Source: Vicinamibacteria bacterium (lineage in GTDB: Bacteria; Acidobacteriota; Vicinamibacteria; Vicinamibacterales; 2-12-FULL-66-21). From it: 5,958 nt of DNA. Of the stretch, positions 1 through 5,658 are shown piece after piece. Numbering within the stretch: position 1 is the stretch's first letter; every line of letters starts with the position of its first letter. The notes under the pieces were generated by a model. It did no database searches, was not told where the DNA came from, and was given only the letters and a program-made list of their open reading frames with translations. The stretch lies in the NCBI GenBank assembly GCA_025937075.1, contig JAICSD010000287.1, forward strand, positions 1-5,958, read 5' to 3'. The position numbers and the translations under genes are program-made.

Positions 1-1
1 G

Positions 2-364
2 GACGTGGACGGCCTGAAGACCATCAACGACACGTATGGCCACGCGGCCGGCGACCAGGCGCTGCGCGACACGGCCGCGATTCTCCGCGCGACCTACCGC
101 AGCGCCGACATCATCGCGCGGCTGGGCGGCGACGAGTTCACCGTGTTCCCCGTCAACGCCATCGAATCGAGCGGCGGGATCCTGACGGATCGGCTGGATG
201 AAGCCGTCGCGCGGCACGCGAAGCAGTCGGACCGGCCGTTCACGCTGTCGCTCACGGCGGGCCTTGCGCGGGTGGACCCAGCCGACTGCCCGACGATCGA
301 AGGGCTGCTGGCGCAGGCGGATCGTGCGTTGTACGAGCGGCGGGCGAAGCGGAGTACGCGATAA
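2..364 (+). CDS. Diguanylate cyclase, GGDEF domain (5'-truncated by window edge)
   Basis: C-terminal part of a GGDEF-domain diguanylate cyclase, which makes the second messenger c-di-GMP from two GTP. The visible part opens with the metal- and nucleotide-binding segment DVDGLKTINDTYGH, has the inhibitory I-site R-S-A-D (first base 98) exactly five residues before an intact GGDEF signature (125-139), and ends with the usual helix (QADRALYERR) and a TAA stop at 362-364. The intact GGDEF signature predicts an active enzyme, and the RxxD site predicts product inhibition at an allosteric site. The reading frame enters from outside the window, so the start, any sensor domain (PAS, GAF, membrane) and the localisation cannot be seen. 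The stop lies 9 bases before a tRNA-Pro gene on the same strand, and the likely tRNA -10 box overlaps this stop codon. The family call is very secure; the signal it senses is unknown. Confidence 0.95.
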   Translation, partial: DVDGLKTINDTYGHAAGDQALRDTAAILRATYRSADIIARLGGDEFTVFPVNAIESSGGILTDRLDEAVARHAKQSDRPFTLSLTAGLARVDPADCPTIEGLLAQADRALYERRAKRSTR

Positions 365-365
365 T
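360..365 (+). promoter_or_regulatory. Candidate -10 box for tRNA-Pro
   Basis: GATAAT matches the sigma-70 consensus TATAAT at 5 of 6 positions and overlaps the stop codon of the GGDEF gene. Transcription would start near 372, two bases before the mature tRNA 5' end at 374. No convincing -35 element lies 16-18 bases upstream (the area is GCGGCG-like), so the call rests on the -10 and its position only. Confidence 0.35.
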
Positions 366-373
366 CAGCGTGT

Positions 374-450
374 CGGGGCGTAGCGCAGCCTGGTAGCGCA
401 CCTGCCTTGGGCGCAGGGGGTCGCTGGTTCGAATCCAGTCGCCCCGACCA
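374..450 (+). tRNA. tRNA-Pro (anticodon UGG), CCA encoded
   Basis: Complete cloverleaf of 77 nt. The acceptor stem CGGGGCG (374-380) pairs perfectly with CGCCCCG (440-446), followed by discriminator A447 and an encoded CCA (448-450). The D arm reads AGCGCAGCCTGGTAGCGC. The anticodon stem CCTGC/GCAGG encloses the loop C-T-TGG-G-C, giving anticodon UGG at 408-410 with G at position 37, as is usual for tRNA-Pro. The T arm is GCTGG-TTCGAAT-CCAGT with one G-U pair. It decodes CCA and, by wobble, other CCN proline codons. It sits directly behind the GGDEF gene, with a tandem repeat and a composition change downstream. This arrangement is common where integrative elements have used the 3' end of a tRNA as attachment site. 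Confidence 0.97.
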
Positions 451-461
451 CTTTCCGAGTT

Positions 462-485
462 CCGGGGTAACACCGGGGTAACACC
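462..485 (+). repeat. Tandem 11-bp repeat (CCGGGGTAACA x2) behind tRNA-Pro
   Basis: Two perfect copies of CCGGGGTAACA at 462-472 and 473-483, followed by CC that begins a third copy. It starts 12 bases after the tRNA CCA end. I see no second copy of the tRNA 3' end elsewhere in the window, so this cannot be shown to be an attachment-site core. It could be a slippage duplication or a scar of integration or excision. Confidence 0.75.
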
Positions 486-585
486 CTCCAACGCAGTCTC
501 TCGGCTCAGCGACCGCCATTCTCACAATATTCAGCCGTCGGCAGGTGCGGCCGCCGGTCTCGTCGACCTGGGGCTCCCCGTTCGT

Positions 586-1215
586 TCACTGGATCGTCCG
601 ACGCTTTCCAGGACGACCGCGTGACCAACTGCTTGGTGTTGGTAGATTGCCATTGATAACCACGACCGTGACCAGAGATGGGGCCTCCGGGTTAGTCAGT
701 CCGTGAAGTGCCGGTTCAATCTGCCACAGGTCGTTTTCTGGTGTACCCACAGGCATGGCTGACCTGCCTGGCGTTTTTCGGACCCAGGTCAGCGCCACCA
801 GCCATCCGTCGGTCTTGTGTTTCCTGAGGTGTTCCGCGGTGGCGAGCACGAGTGGATGTCGGTACTCGTCCGTGAAGTTGGCTGTGACGCGGTACTCTGG
901 TTGGCTGTCTCGCTCGACCCAGTCAGCTTCGGCCTCTCTGCTCACATGGGGTGCACCGTACGCGGAGGAGCCGTGAATGACGATGATGTCCGACTGCTCC
1001 GGATTGGCAGCAGGAAGCGGTATGCGACGAACGGTCTTCCCGTGCGCCACCTTGGCCCAGTAGCCCAGGCCGGGTGTCGGAATATCACGGCCCTTGCGAA
1101 TCTTCTTCAGGCCAACATCGGAAATGCCGTATTCCTTCGCGAGCGTCTGTACGGGTTGCGACCACACCTTGTCGTACAGCTCCTTCCGCGTCAGCGTGAT
1201 TGGATGCCATGTCAT
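586..1215 (-). CDS. Hypothetical protein with HTH-like GYWAK N-terminal domain
   Basis: A 209-residue minus-strand protein. I recognise the first ~65 residues as a widespread but functionally uncharacterised N-terminal module: LTRKELYDKVWSQP, then TLAKEYGISDVGLKKI, then DIPTPGLGYWAK. The segment 'LAKEYGISDVGLKK' looks like a helix-turn-helix, so DNA binding is plausible but inferred. The middle keeps one more element I associate with this group (HPLVLATAEHLRKHK, about residues 120-134). After that the sequence no longer resembles the family and ends in a basic tail (GRPGKRR). Family members I recall run longer, so the gene may be 3'-truncated or recombined. The start is the ATG at 1213-1215; an in-frame TGA lies about ten codons upstream and no good Shine-Dalgarno is visible. 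Base composition is lower than its neighbours (31 G+C of 60 at 601-660, against 43 of 60 at 3541-3600), which suggests horizontal transfer next to the tRNA. Function unknown. Confidence 0.65.
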   Translation of the reverse strand: MTWHPITLTRKELYDKVWSQPVQTLAKEYGISDVGLKKIRKGRDIPTPGLGYWAKVAHGKTVRRIPLPAANPEQSDIIVIHGSSAYGAPHVSREAEADWVERDSQPEYRVTANFTDEYRHPLVLATAEHLRKHKTDGWLVALTWVRKTPGRSAMPVGTPENDLWQIEPALHGLTNPEAPSLVTVVVINGNLPTPSSWSRGRPGKRRTIQ

Positions 1216-1351
1216 TGCTGCGTGTGATAGGAGTCGAGCGCATCAGCCTTATCGCCGACGCTTCAAGGCGACGGCACGTACCGACGCTCTCGTCGACGAC
1301 GTAGGGCTGCGCGTGTATGTTGTCGCCCGTAAGGAAGTGTAGATTGGAGGC
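1216..1351. other. Intergenic gap, no gene recognised
   Basis: About 135 bases between the start of the HTH-like gene and the VOC stub. Open frames crossing it on either strand show no recognisable motif or start signal. The last bases, GGAGG at 1346-1350, resemble a Shine-Dalgarno but lie only one base before the VOC stub's ATG at 1352. Confidence 0.5.
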
Positions 1352-1438
1352 ATGGCGCTTAAACGGATGGACAACGTAGGAATCGTCGTCGATGACCTCG
1401 CGGCGACGATTGATTTCTTTCGGGAGCTCGGACGGTGA
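1352..1438 (+). pseudogene. 5' stub of a glyoxalase/VOC-family gene
   Basis: A 28-codon open frame whose product starts MALKRMDNVGIVVDDL and continues through AATIDFFRELG. This is the typical first beta-strand and helix of vicinal-oxygen-chelate (glyoxalase/bleomycin-resistance/dioxygenase) proteins. The frame hits TGA at 1436-1438, where an intact member would go on for roughly another 100-120 residues. No continuation of the fold is seen in any frame after about 1432. Instead the sequence becomes readable, on the other strand, as the end of a transposase. GGAGG lies immediately before the ATG. I read this as a gene beheaded by an IS insertion or a later deletion, and it is not expected to make a functional enzyme. 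Confidence 0.7.
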
Positions 1439-1575
1439 CGTTGGAGGCGCTACTTGCGTTTGCGCGTGCGGTGCATCCGCTCGTGCCGGCCGTTTTGTTG
1501 CGGATGGCCGGGCTGAATGCGCTCGATTCGAATGCCGAGCCGCAGTCACCAGACCGACGCCATCTCACGCCTCAA
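1432..1575 (-). pseudogene. Decayed IS481/IS3-type transposase, C-terminal fragment
   Basis: On the minus strand, the frame running from 1560 to 1450 reads VW-stop-LRLGIRIERIQPGHP and then QQNGRHERMHRT. This is the end of the DDE integrase core of IS481/IS3-like transposases, which typically reads VWW-RLGI-ERI-PGHP-QNGRHERMHRTLK. The Glu in NGRHE (codon 1480-1482) corresponds to the third catalytic acidic residue. The expected second Trp of VWW is a TGA (1546-1548), and a TAG at 1450-1452 breaks the frame. A one-base shift restores a plausible continuation (SSASN). Upstream of about 1575 the similarity fades and no D-D part of the catalytic triad is present. The element is therefore a short dead relic. 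Its downstream end meets the truncated VOC gene at about 1432-1438, and the SRPBCC gene ends about 40 bases from its other edge. No terminal inverted repeats could be identified. Confidence 0.75.
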
Positions 1576-1616
1576 GGGGTTCCAGGAAATTCGGTTTCGA
1601 GACTCTTTTCGATGAC

Positions 1617-2399
1617 CTATCGCGCCACGAGATCGCTCTTTGATGTCCGGGCGTCGCGTGCCTGTTTGATCACCAATGACCGCGCGTCGATGAGCCGGGC
1701 ACCGCCGGCGCGCCGCTCCGCTTCGCGCTTCAACGGGCAAAGCGCGGCCCATCGAATCAGGATGATGCCGGGCGACAAGAAGGACCAGTAACGCCGAAAC
1801 TTCGCTCGAGCAGTCGCGTCTGTTGCGACGGCACGGGTTTCAGTGCGGAAAATCGACCGGCTCGTGCCGGCGGGATCGGCGCGCAGCGTCCACACGACCT
1901 TGACGTAGTCAGGTTCCTTGAACGCGGAGAACTCGCCCGGCGGCAGCGGACGAAACACGACGTTCGCGCGCCATGGCTGCGTGACCGCACCCATGACGAT
2001 CTCGCGACCGGTGACTTCCGCAAGGACGCCCCATCCAATCGATTTCGTCATCGCCAGCAGCCCGCGCGGATGCGCAGCGCTGTCGGCCTCGCTGCCGAGC
2101 AGGACCTCGCGTGCTTTGAAGATCGATCGCGCGACCGGCAGCGCCATGAGGTCCAGCTCGCAGGCCGCCGCGAAGGTGATGTCCGGCGGCGCCGCGACCT
2201 CGATGTGGTGACGTTCCGCGATGTCGTGGACCGGCATGAAGCGGTCGAGGAGCGCGTCCGCCTCGTCCGGACTCGCCGGTGCCGGATGTCCATAGCGGAG
2301 CCACGTCAGGCCCACGTAGCCTCCATAGGCGCCGGCGGCGATGCCAAGGGCACCGGCCGTCCACTTCACCATGGTGCGAACACGCGTGTGGTCATCCAT
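1617..2399 (-). CDS. Membrane-anchored SRPBCC-like protein
   Basis: A 260-residue protein. The start chosen is the ATG at 2397-2399, because GAGGTGATC stands directly before it as a well-spaced ribosome-binding site. The ATG 21 bases upstream (2420) has none. After a short charged N-terminus comes one hydrophobic segment (about residues 13-33, KWTAGALGIAAGAYGGYVG), predicted to be a membrane anchor. The remainder resembles a family of uncharacterised SRPBCC/START-like proteins I recognise by LLDRFMPVHDIAERHHI, FKAREVLLG, GWGVLAEVTGREIVMGAVTQPW, FRTETRAVATD and FRRYWSFLSPGIILIRW. SRPBCC folds bind hydrophobic ligands in a deep pocket; no ligand is known here. The last ~28 residues, after KREAERR, go beyond where I expect the family to end, and they run up to the edge of the IS relic, so the tail may be acquired read-through. 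The gene is divergent from the DUF998-hydrolase fusion gene. Confidence 0.8.
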   Translation of the reverse strand: MDDHTRVRTMVKWTAGALGIAAGAYGGYVGLTWLRYGHPAPASPDEADALLDRFMPVHDIAERHHIEVAAPPDITFAAACELDLMALPVARSIFKAREVLLGSEADSAAHPRGLLAMTKSIGWGVLAEVTGREIVMGAVTQPWRANVVFRPLPPGEFSAFKEPDYVKVVWTLRADPAGTSRSIFRTETRAVATDATARAKFRRYWSFLSPGIILIRWAALCPLKREAERRAGGARLIDARSLVIKQARDARTSKSDLVAR

Positions 2400-2691
2400 G
2401 ATCACCTCGCGCAAACGCATGAAGCTTGCCGAGAACTGCGTGCGGCTGCGCTGAACGATCGGAGGCGCTCGCGGAATGCTGTCAGACCTGTCGGCTTTCC
2501 GGCACCCGTGCCGCCAAACGCGTATTCGATGCGCGCCGTCGCACCCGCTCGAATGGCATCCGAACTGCTCCTGTGCACCTGACGGATGGACCGAGCATGA
2601 TCAGCGGTCCGCGCTCACGGTTTTCGAGTTACAGAAATCAGAGGCGTCATCACGTGCGATCCCTCCTCTGCACCGCACCGCCGGGAGGTGA
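2391..2691. promoter_or_regulatory. Divergent intergenic region between SRPBCC gene and membrane-hydrolase gene
   Basis: The 295 bases from 2400 to 2694 separate two divergent genes, so both promoters should lie here, and the span given includes the start-proximal edges. I could not find a convincing -35/-10 pair on either strand. The plus-strand gene has a strong Shine-Dalgarno, GGGAGG at 2683-2688, six bases before its ATG at 2695. The minus-strand gene has GAGGTG at 2403-2408. An open minus-strand frame from about 2404 to 2603 lacks a good start and has no motif I recognise; I do not call it a gene. Confidence 0.5.
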
Positions 2692-2694
2692 GTG

Positions 2695-4548
2695 ATGCTA
2701 CGAAAGATCCTGCTCGTCTGCGGCATCGTCTCTTCGCTGCTCTATGGCGCGATGATCGGCTCGATCAGCGACGAGGGTTACAGCCTCGTTTCCCGGGTTC
2801 CGAGCGAGCTGACCGCGATCGGCGCTCCAACGCGATCCCTGTGGCTCGCGCTCGGCGCGATCTACACGGCGCTGATTGCTGCCTTCGGATGGGGCGTCTG
2901 GAAATCAGCCGGTCACCATCGCGTCCTGCGCATCGTGGGCAGCTTGATACTGGCCTACGCCTCCCTCGGGCTCCTCTGGCCATTCGCCGCGATGCACCAG
3001 CGCGAGGTGCTGGCAGCCGGCGGCGGCACGTGGAGCGACACCATGCACGTCGCGCTCGGAGGCATGACGGTGCTCCTCATGTTCCTCACGATCGGATCTG
3101 GCGCGGCCGCATTCGGAAAGCGGTTCCGCCTGTACTCGATCGTCACCATCGTCGTGCTGCTCGCGTTCGGCGCGTTGACGTTCCTGGAAGCTCCGCGCCT
3201 GCAGGCCAATCTGCCGACGCCCTGGATTGGGCTGTGGGAGCGCATCAATATCGCCGTCTTCCTGCTGTGGATCATCGTTCTGGCGACGACGCTGCTGCGG
3301 GACCGCGATGTAGCGGACGTCACGGGACACGCGAACATGCCGTCACCGCGCATTGACGGCATGGTCGGTCGCGGCTTCGAAGGGGTGCGCCACGCCTTCT
3401 CGGACAACTTCACTCGACGCCGCGAACTGGGCGGCGCGGTTTGCGCGTATCAGCGCGGCGAAAAGGTCGTCGATCTGTGGGGCGGCATCCGCGACAAGCA
3501 GACCGGCGAGCCGTGGGAGCGCGACACGATGGTCGTCGTCCATTCCGCCACGAAGGGCCTTGCCGCGATGACCCTCGCCATCGCGCACTCGCGCGGCTGG
3601 CTTGACTACGAAGAGCGGGTCGCGCACTACTGGCCGGAGTTCGCGCAGCAGGGCAAGGAGCGCATCACCATCCGCCAGCTCCTGGCCCACCAGGCCGGCT
3701 TGTTCGCGATCGACGAGCCTGTCGATCGGAACACCGTCGCCGATCTCGACCGGCTGGCCGTCGTCCTCGCGCGTCAGAAACCGAGATGGCAGCCGGGCAC
3801 GCGGCAGGCGTATCACGCGCTGACGCTTGGGTTCTATGAAGGCGAGCTGCTGCGACGGATCGATCCGCAGCATCGCAGCCTCGGACGCTTCTTCCAGGAC
3901 GAGATCGCCTCGCCGCTCGCGCTGGACCTGTATCTCCGCCTGCCCGAGACGATCCCGAACGCGCGCCTCGCGACAATCGCGCCGCCAAGGCGAACGGAGA
4001 TGCTCCTCAACTTCCCGCTTCGCTTGACGATGGACGCGATGAATCCACGGTCCAACATCTACCGCGCGCTCGTGATCAATCCCGGAACGGCGGTGTACTT
4101 CGACGAGCAGCGCGTTTACGCGCGCAATCTCGAAGTGCCGTCCGGCAATGCCGTCGGAACGGCGCCGGCCATCGCGCGCGCGTACAGCGTGTTCGCGACC
4201 GGCGGCCGCGAGCTGGGCCTGCGCAAGGAGACGCTCGACCTGCTCGCCGCGCCGGCGATCCCACCGACACGCGGGTTTTATGACGAGTGCCTGAAAGGTG
4301 AGGCGCAATTCTCGCTTGGCTTCATGAAGCCCTGTCCAACGTGGCCGTTCGGAAGCCCGTCGTCATTCGGATCACCGGGATCCGGCGGCGCGCTTGGCTT
4401 TGCCGATCCGAGCGCCGGCGTCGGCTACGCGTACGTGACGAGCCAGATGGGGACGACGCTGACGGGAGACCCGCGGGATGTGGCTCTCCGAGCGGCGCTT
4501 TACGCTGCTCTTTCGGCTGCATCAGGCGCACCGCCGGTTGCGGCTTGA
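2695..4548 (+). CDS. DUF998-like six-helix membrane domain fused to serine beta-lactamase-fold hydrolase
   Basis: A 617-residue two-domain protein. The ATG at 2695 is preferred over the GTG at 2692 because GGGAGG (2683-2688) is six bases upstream of it. Residues 1-205 hold six predicted membrane helices (about 5-24, 49-69, 77-99, 116-139, 147-165, 185-202) with the motif SELTAIGAPTRSLW (37-50), typical of DUF998-like membrane proteins. Residues ~218-610 form a class C beta-lactamase/family VIII esterase-type domain: VVDLWGG (258-264), the SxxK nucleophile motif S284-A-T-K287 (HSATKGL), the general-base tyrosine Y373 in YHALTLG, and the third motif FGSPGSGGALGF (558-569). In many relatives this last motif reads FGHxGxGGS, so Ser560 replaces the usual His. 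The likely activity is hydrolysis of an ester, amide or peptide; the substrate is unknown and antibiotic resistance should not be assumed. The frame is open across the junction, so this is a fusion and not two genes. An internal ATG at 3337 (MPSPRIDG) could mark the former start of a stand-alone hydrolase but lacks a clear ribosome-binding site. Confidence 0.88.
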   Translation: MLRKILLVCGIVSSLLYGAMIGSISDEGYSLVSRVPSELTAIGAPTRSLWLALGAIYTALIAAFGWGVWKSAGHHRVLRIVGSLILAYASLGLLWPFAAMHQREVLAAGGGTWSDTMHVALGGMTVLLMFLTIGSGAAAFGKRFRLYSIVTIVVLLAFGALTFLEAPRLQANLPTPWIGLWERINIAVFLLWIIVLATTLLRDRDVADVTGHANMPSPRIDGMVGRGFEGVRHAFSDNFTRRRELGGAVCAYQRGEKVVDLWGGIRDKQTGEPWERDTMVVVHSATKGLAAMTLAIAHSRGWLDYEERVAHYWPEFAQQGKERITIRQLLAHQAGLFAIDEPVDRNTVADLDRLAVVLARQKPRWQPGTRQAYHALTLGFYEGELLRRIDPQHRSLGRFFQDEIASPLALDLYLRLPETIPNARLATIAPPRRTEMLLNFPLRLTMDAMNPRSNIYRALVINPGTAVYFDEQRVYARNLEVPSGNAVGTAPAIARAYSVFATGGRELGLRKETLDLLAAPAIPPTRGFYDECLKGEAQFSLGFMKPCPTWPFGSPSSFGSPGSGGALGFADPSAGVGYAYVTSQMGTTLTGDPRDVALRAALYAALSAASGAPPVAA

Positions 4549-4896
4549 TTTCTCGCGCCGGGCGCACGGGCGAAAAAAAGCGAACGTGAGAGCCTGACGC
4601 CCGGGCGTGAGCCGATTGCGGTCGGCGGCGGCGTCGTGCTCGCAGCCTCCTACGAAGCGCGGGCCTTCGTCCCCGACGAGTTCCGGCGCCTCGCTGGAAA
4701 GGACCTGTGAATATCGGCCCTGGCGCTGTGGAATGATCGGTAAGCTGTGAAGAGCATGTCGACACGACCAGCACACGAGCGTGGCGAGGCGCGACAGCAG
4801 CTGCCACCGGCGCGAATGGAAGCACGACTCAGAACGTTGAGAGCTCGCTTCGAGACGCATATGGATCGTCATCGCGATCGTGAATGGCCGGCCGGG
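4549..4896. other. Intergenic gap holding a dinB-like scrap
   Basis: About 350 bases without an intact gene. Apart from the DinB-like relic, there is a perfect 12-bp palindrome ACGCCCGGGCGT at 4597-4608. It is not followed by a T-run, so it is not an obvious intrinsic terminator. A weak candidate promoter for the downstream phosphatase is TTGAGA at 4837-4842 with TATGGA at 4860-4865 (17-base spacing, poor -10). An open frame continuing upstream from the phosphatase through 4747 encodes an arginine-rich stretch with no signs of being translated. Confidence 0.4.
4606..4710 (+). pseudogene. Short DinB (DNA polymerase IV)-like fragment
   Basis: Within the gap after the hydrolase gene, one plus frame reads REPIAVGGGVVLAASYEARAF. 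This closely resembles the N-terminal Y-family polymerase segment 'GRPVAVGGGVVLAASYEARAFGVR', which lies in the palm/fingers region around the nucleotide-binding YEAR motif. The similarity stops after Phe (4666-4668), where GVRxxM would be expected. The frame instead reads VPDEFRRLAGKDL and stops with TGA at 4708-4710. The upstream catalytic strand with its Asp residues (LHVDLDAF-type) is not present in this frame. I take it as a relic of about 20 codons. It could also be a chance match; the run of identity is specific but short. Confidence 0.45.
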
Positions 4897-5502
4897 ATGA
4901 GAATCGCACTCGGTGCCGCGGCGCTGGCGCTCGCCGCGAGCGCGCACGGGCAGACGTTGTCGGGGAGCGCCCTCGTCCAACGCCTGCAGCGCGGCGGCTG
5001 CGTGCTCGTCATGCGGCACGCCAGTTCGCCGATGACACCGCCCGACGCGAGGACGGCGGACCCGGGGAACACGAAGCTCGAGCGGCAGCTCGACGCCAGG
5101 GGCCGCGCGGACGCGGCGGCGATGGGCCGGGCGCTCCGAGCACTGAAGATCCCAATCGGCGACGTCTGGTCGAGTCCGACTTACCGCGCACTCGAAACCG
5201 CCCGCCTGATGGAGCTGCCCTACGCGACCCCCGCGGAGGAACTCGGCGACGCGGGACAGAGCATGACCGCCGTCTCACCGGCGCAGACGGCGTGGTTGAA
5301 GGCGCGCGCGCAGCAGGTTCCACGCGACGGCACGAACGCGATCCTCATTACGCACATGCCGAACATCCGCGCGGCGTTCCCGCAGTGGAGCGATGGATTG
5401 GGCGACGGGGAGACGCTCGTGCTCTCTCCCGACGGGCGCGGCGGCGTCACCCTCGTCGCGCGCGTGAAGATCACAGACTGGATCAAGCTGAACGGGCAGT
5501 GA
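4897..5502 (+). CDS. Exported histidine phosphatase family protein
   Basis: A 201-residue member of the histidine phosphatase (phosphoglycerate mutase-like) superfamily. These enzymes remove or move phosphate groups through a phospho-histidine intermediate. The start at 4897 is chosen because it yields a clean signal peptide (MRIALGAAALALAASAHG, cleavage probably before Gln19). Earlier in-frame starts (4861, 4819, 4756, 4747) would bury it behind an arginine-rich leader, and no candidate has a strong ribosome-binding site. Catalytic features: R40-H41 in VLVMRHASSP (RHG-type motif with Ala for Gly), SSPTYRALETA with R97 and E100, and the second His in ITHMPN (H153). The middle segment TADPGNTKLERQLDARG is characteristic of a bacterial subgroup of small exported members. 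The protein probably acts in the periplasm or outside the cell on an unknown phosphoester. It appears to be a single-gene unit, about 350 bases after the hydrolase and about 200 bases before the ArsR gene. Confidence 0.85.
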   Translation: MRIALGAAALALAASAHGQTLSGSALVQRLQRGGCVLVMRHASSPMTPPDARTADPGNTKLERQLDARGRADAAAMGRALRALKIPIGDVWSSPTYRALETARLMELPYATPAEELGDAGQSMTAVSPAQTAWLKARAQQVPRDGTNAILITHMPNIRAAFPQWSDGLGDGETLVLSPDGRGGVTLVARVKITDWIKLNGQ

Positions 5503-5658
5503 TCTGATACGCGGCGTCCGGCCCTCGAAATCGATCGACATCGCGCCGCGCCAGAAATATCAGCGCCCGCGTACACGCGCTCAGCCGAATCCGTTCGGAC
5601 CATCCGCCGCCGGCTCAGAACAACCAGGCCCGTTTATCGGCGGGCGCGGCACGGCGTG
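5503..5658. other. Intergenic gap after the phosphatase gene
   Basis: No gene seen. A possible weak hairpin joins CGCGGCG (5510-5516) to CGCCGCG (5544-5550) across 27 bases, without a following T-run, so termination here is only a guess. Confidence 0.3.

Noticed and set aside
252..525. Minus-strand open frames across the tRNA giving GRLDSNQRPPAPKAG-type and DWIRTSDPLRPRQ-type peptides
   Set aside because: These are antisense translations of tRNA-Pro, a well-known source of false hypothetical proteins.
1085..1549. 154-codon minus-strand frame between the HTH-like gene and the IS relic
   Set aside because: It overlaps the start of the HTH-like gene, shows no motif, and crosses both the VOC stub and the transposase relic in the wrong frame. 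It is a chance open frame.
2070..2582. Long plus-strand frame antisense to the SRPBCC gene
   Set aside because: It is an arginine-rich shadow of a gene with clear family motifs and a ribosome-binding site, and its start lies inside that gene.
3343..4308. 321-codon minus-strand frame antisense to the hydrolase domain
   Set aside because: It is a typical long antisense frame in GC-rich DNA with no motif. The plus strand carries intact catalytic motifs throughout.
4597..4608. 12-bp palindrome ACGCCCGGGCGT
   Set aside because: A short GC palindrome is expected by chance in this composition, and there is no T-run or second copy.
4747..4896. N-terminal extension of the histidine phosphatase from GTG 4747
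   Set aside because: The stretch is arginine-rich and featureless and would hide a clear signal peptide that begins at 4897.
4884..5507. 207-codon plus-strand frame overlapping the phosphatase gene
   Set aside because: It is a frame-shifted shadow very rich in Arg/Gly/Ala; the phosphatase frame holds all catalytic motifs.
5510..5550. Possible terminator hairpin CGCGGCG/CGCCGCG after the phosphatase gene
   Set aside because: The 27-base loop and absence of a T-run make an intrinsic terminator unlikely, so it is only mentioned in the gap description.
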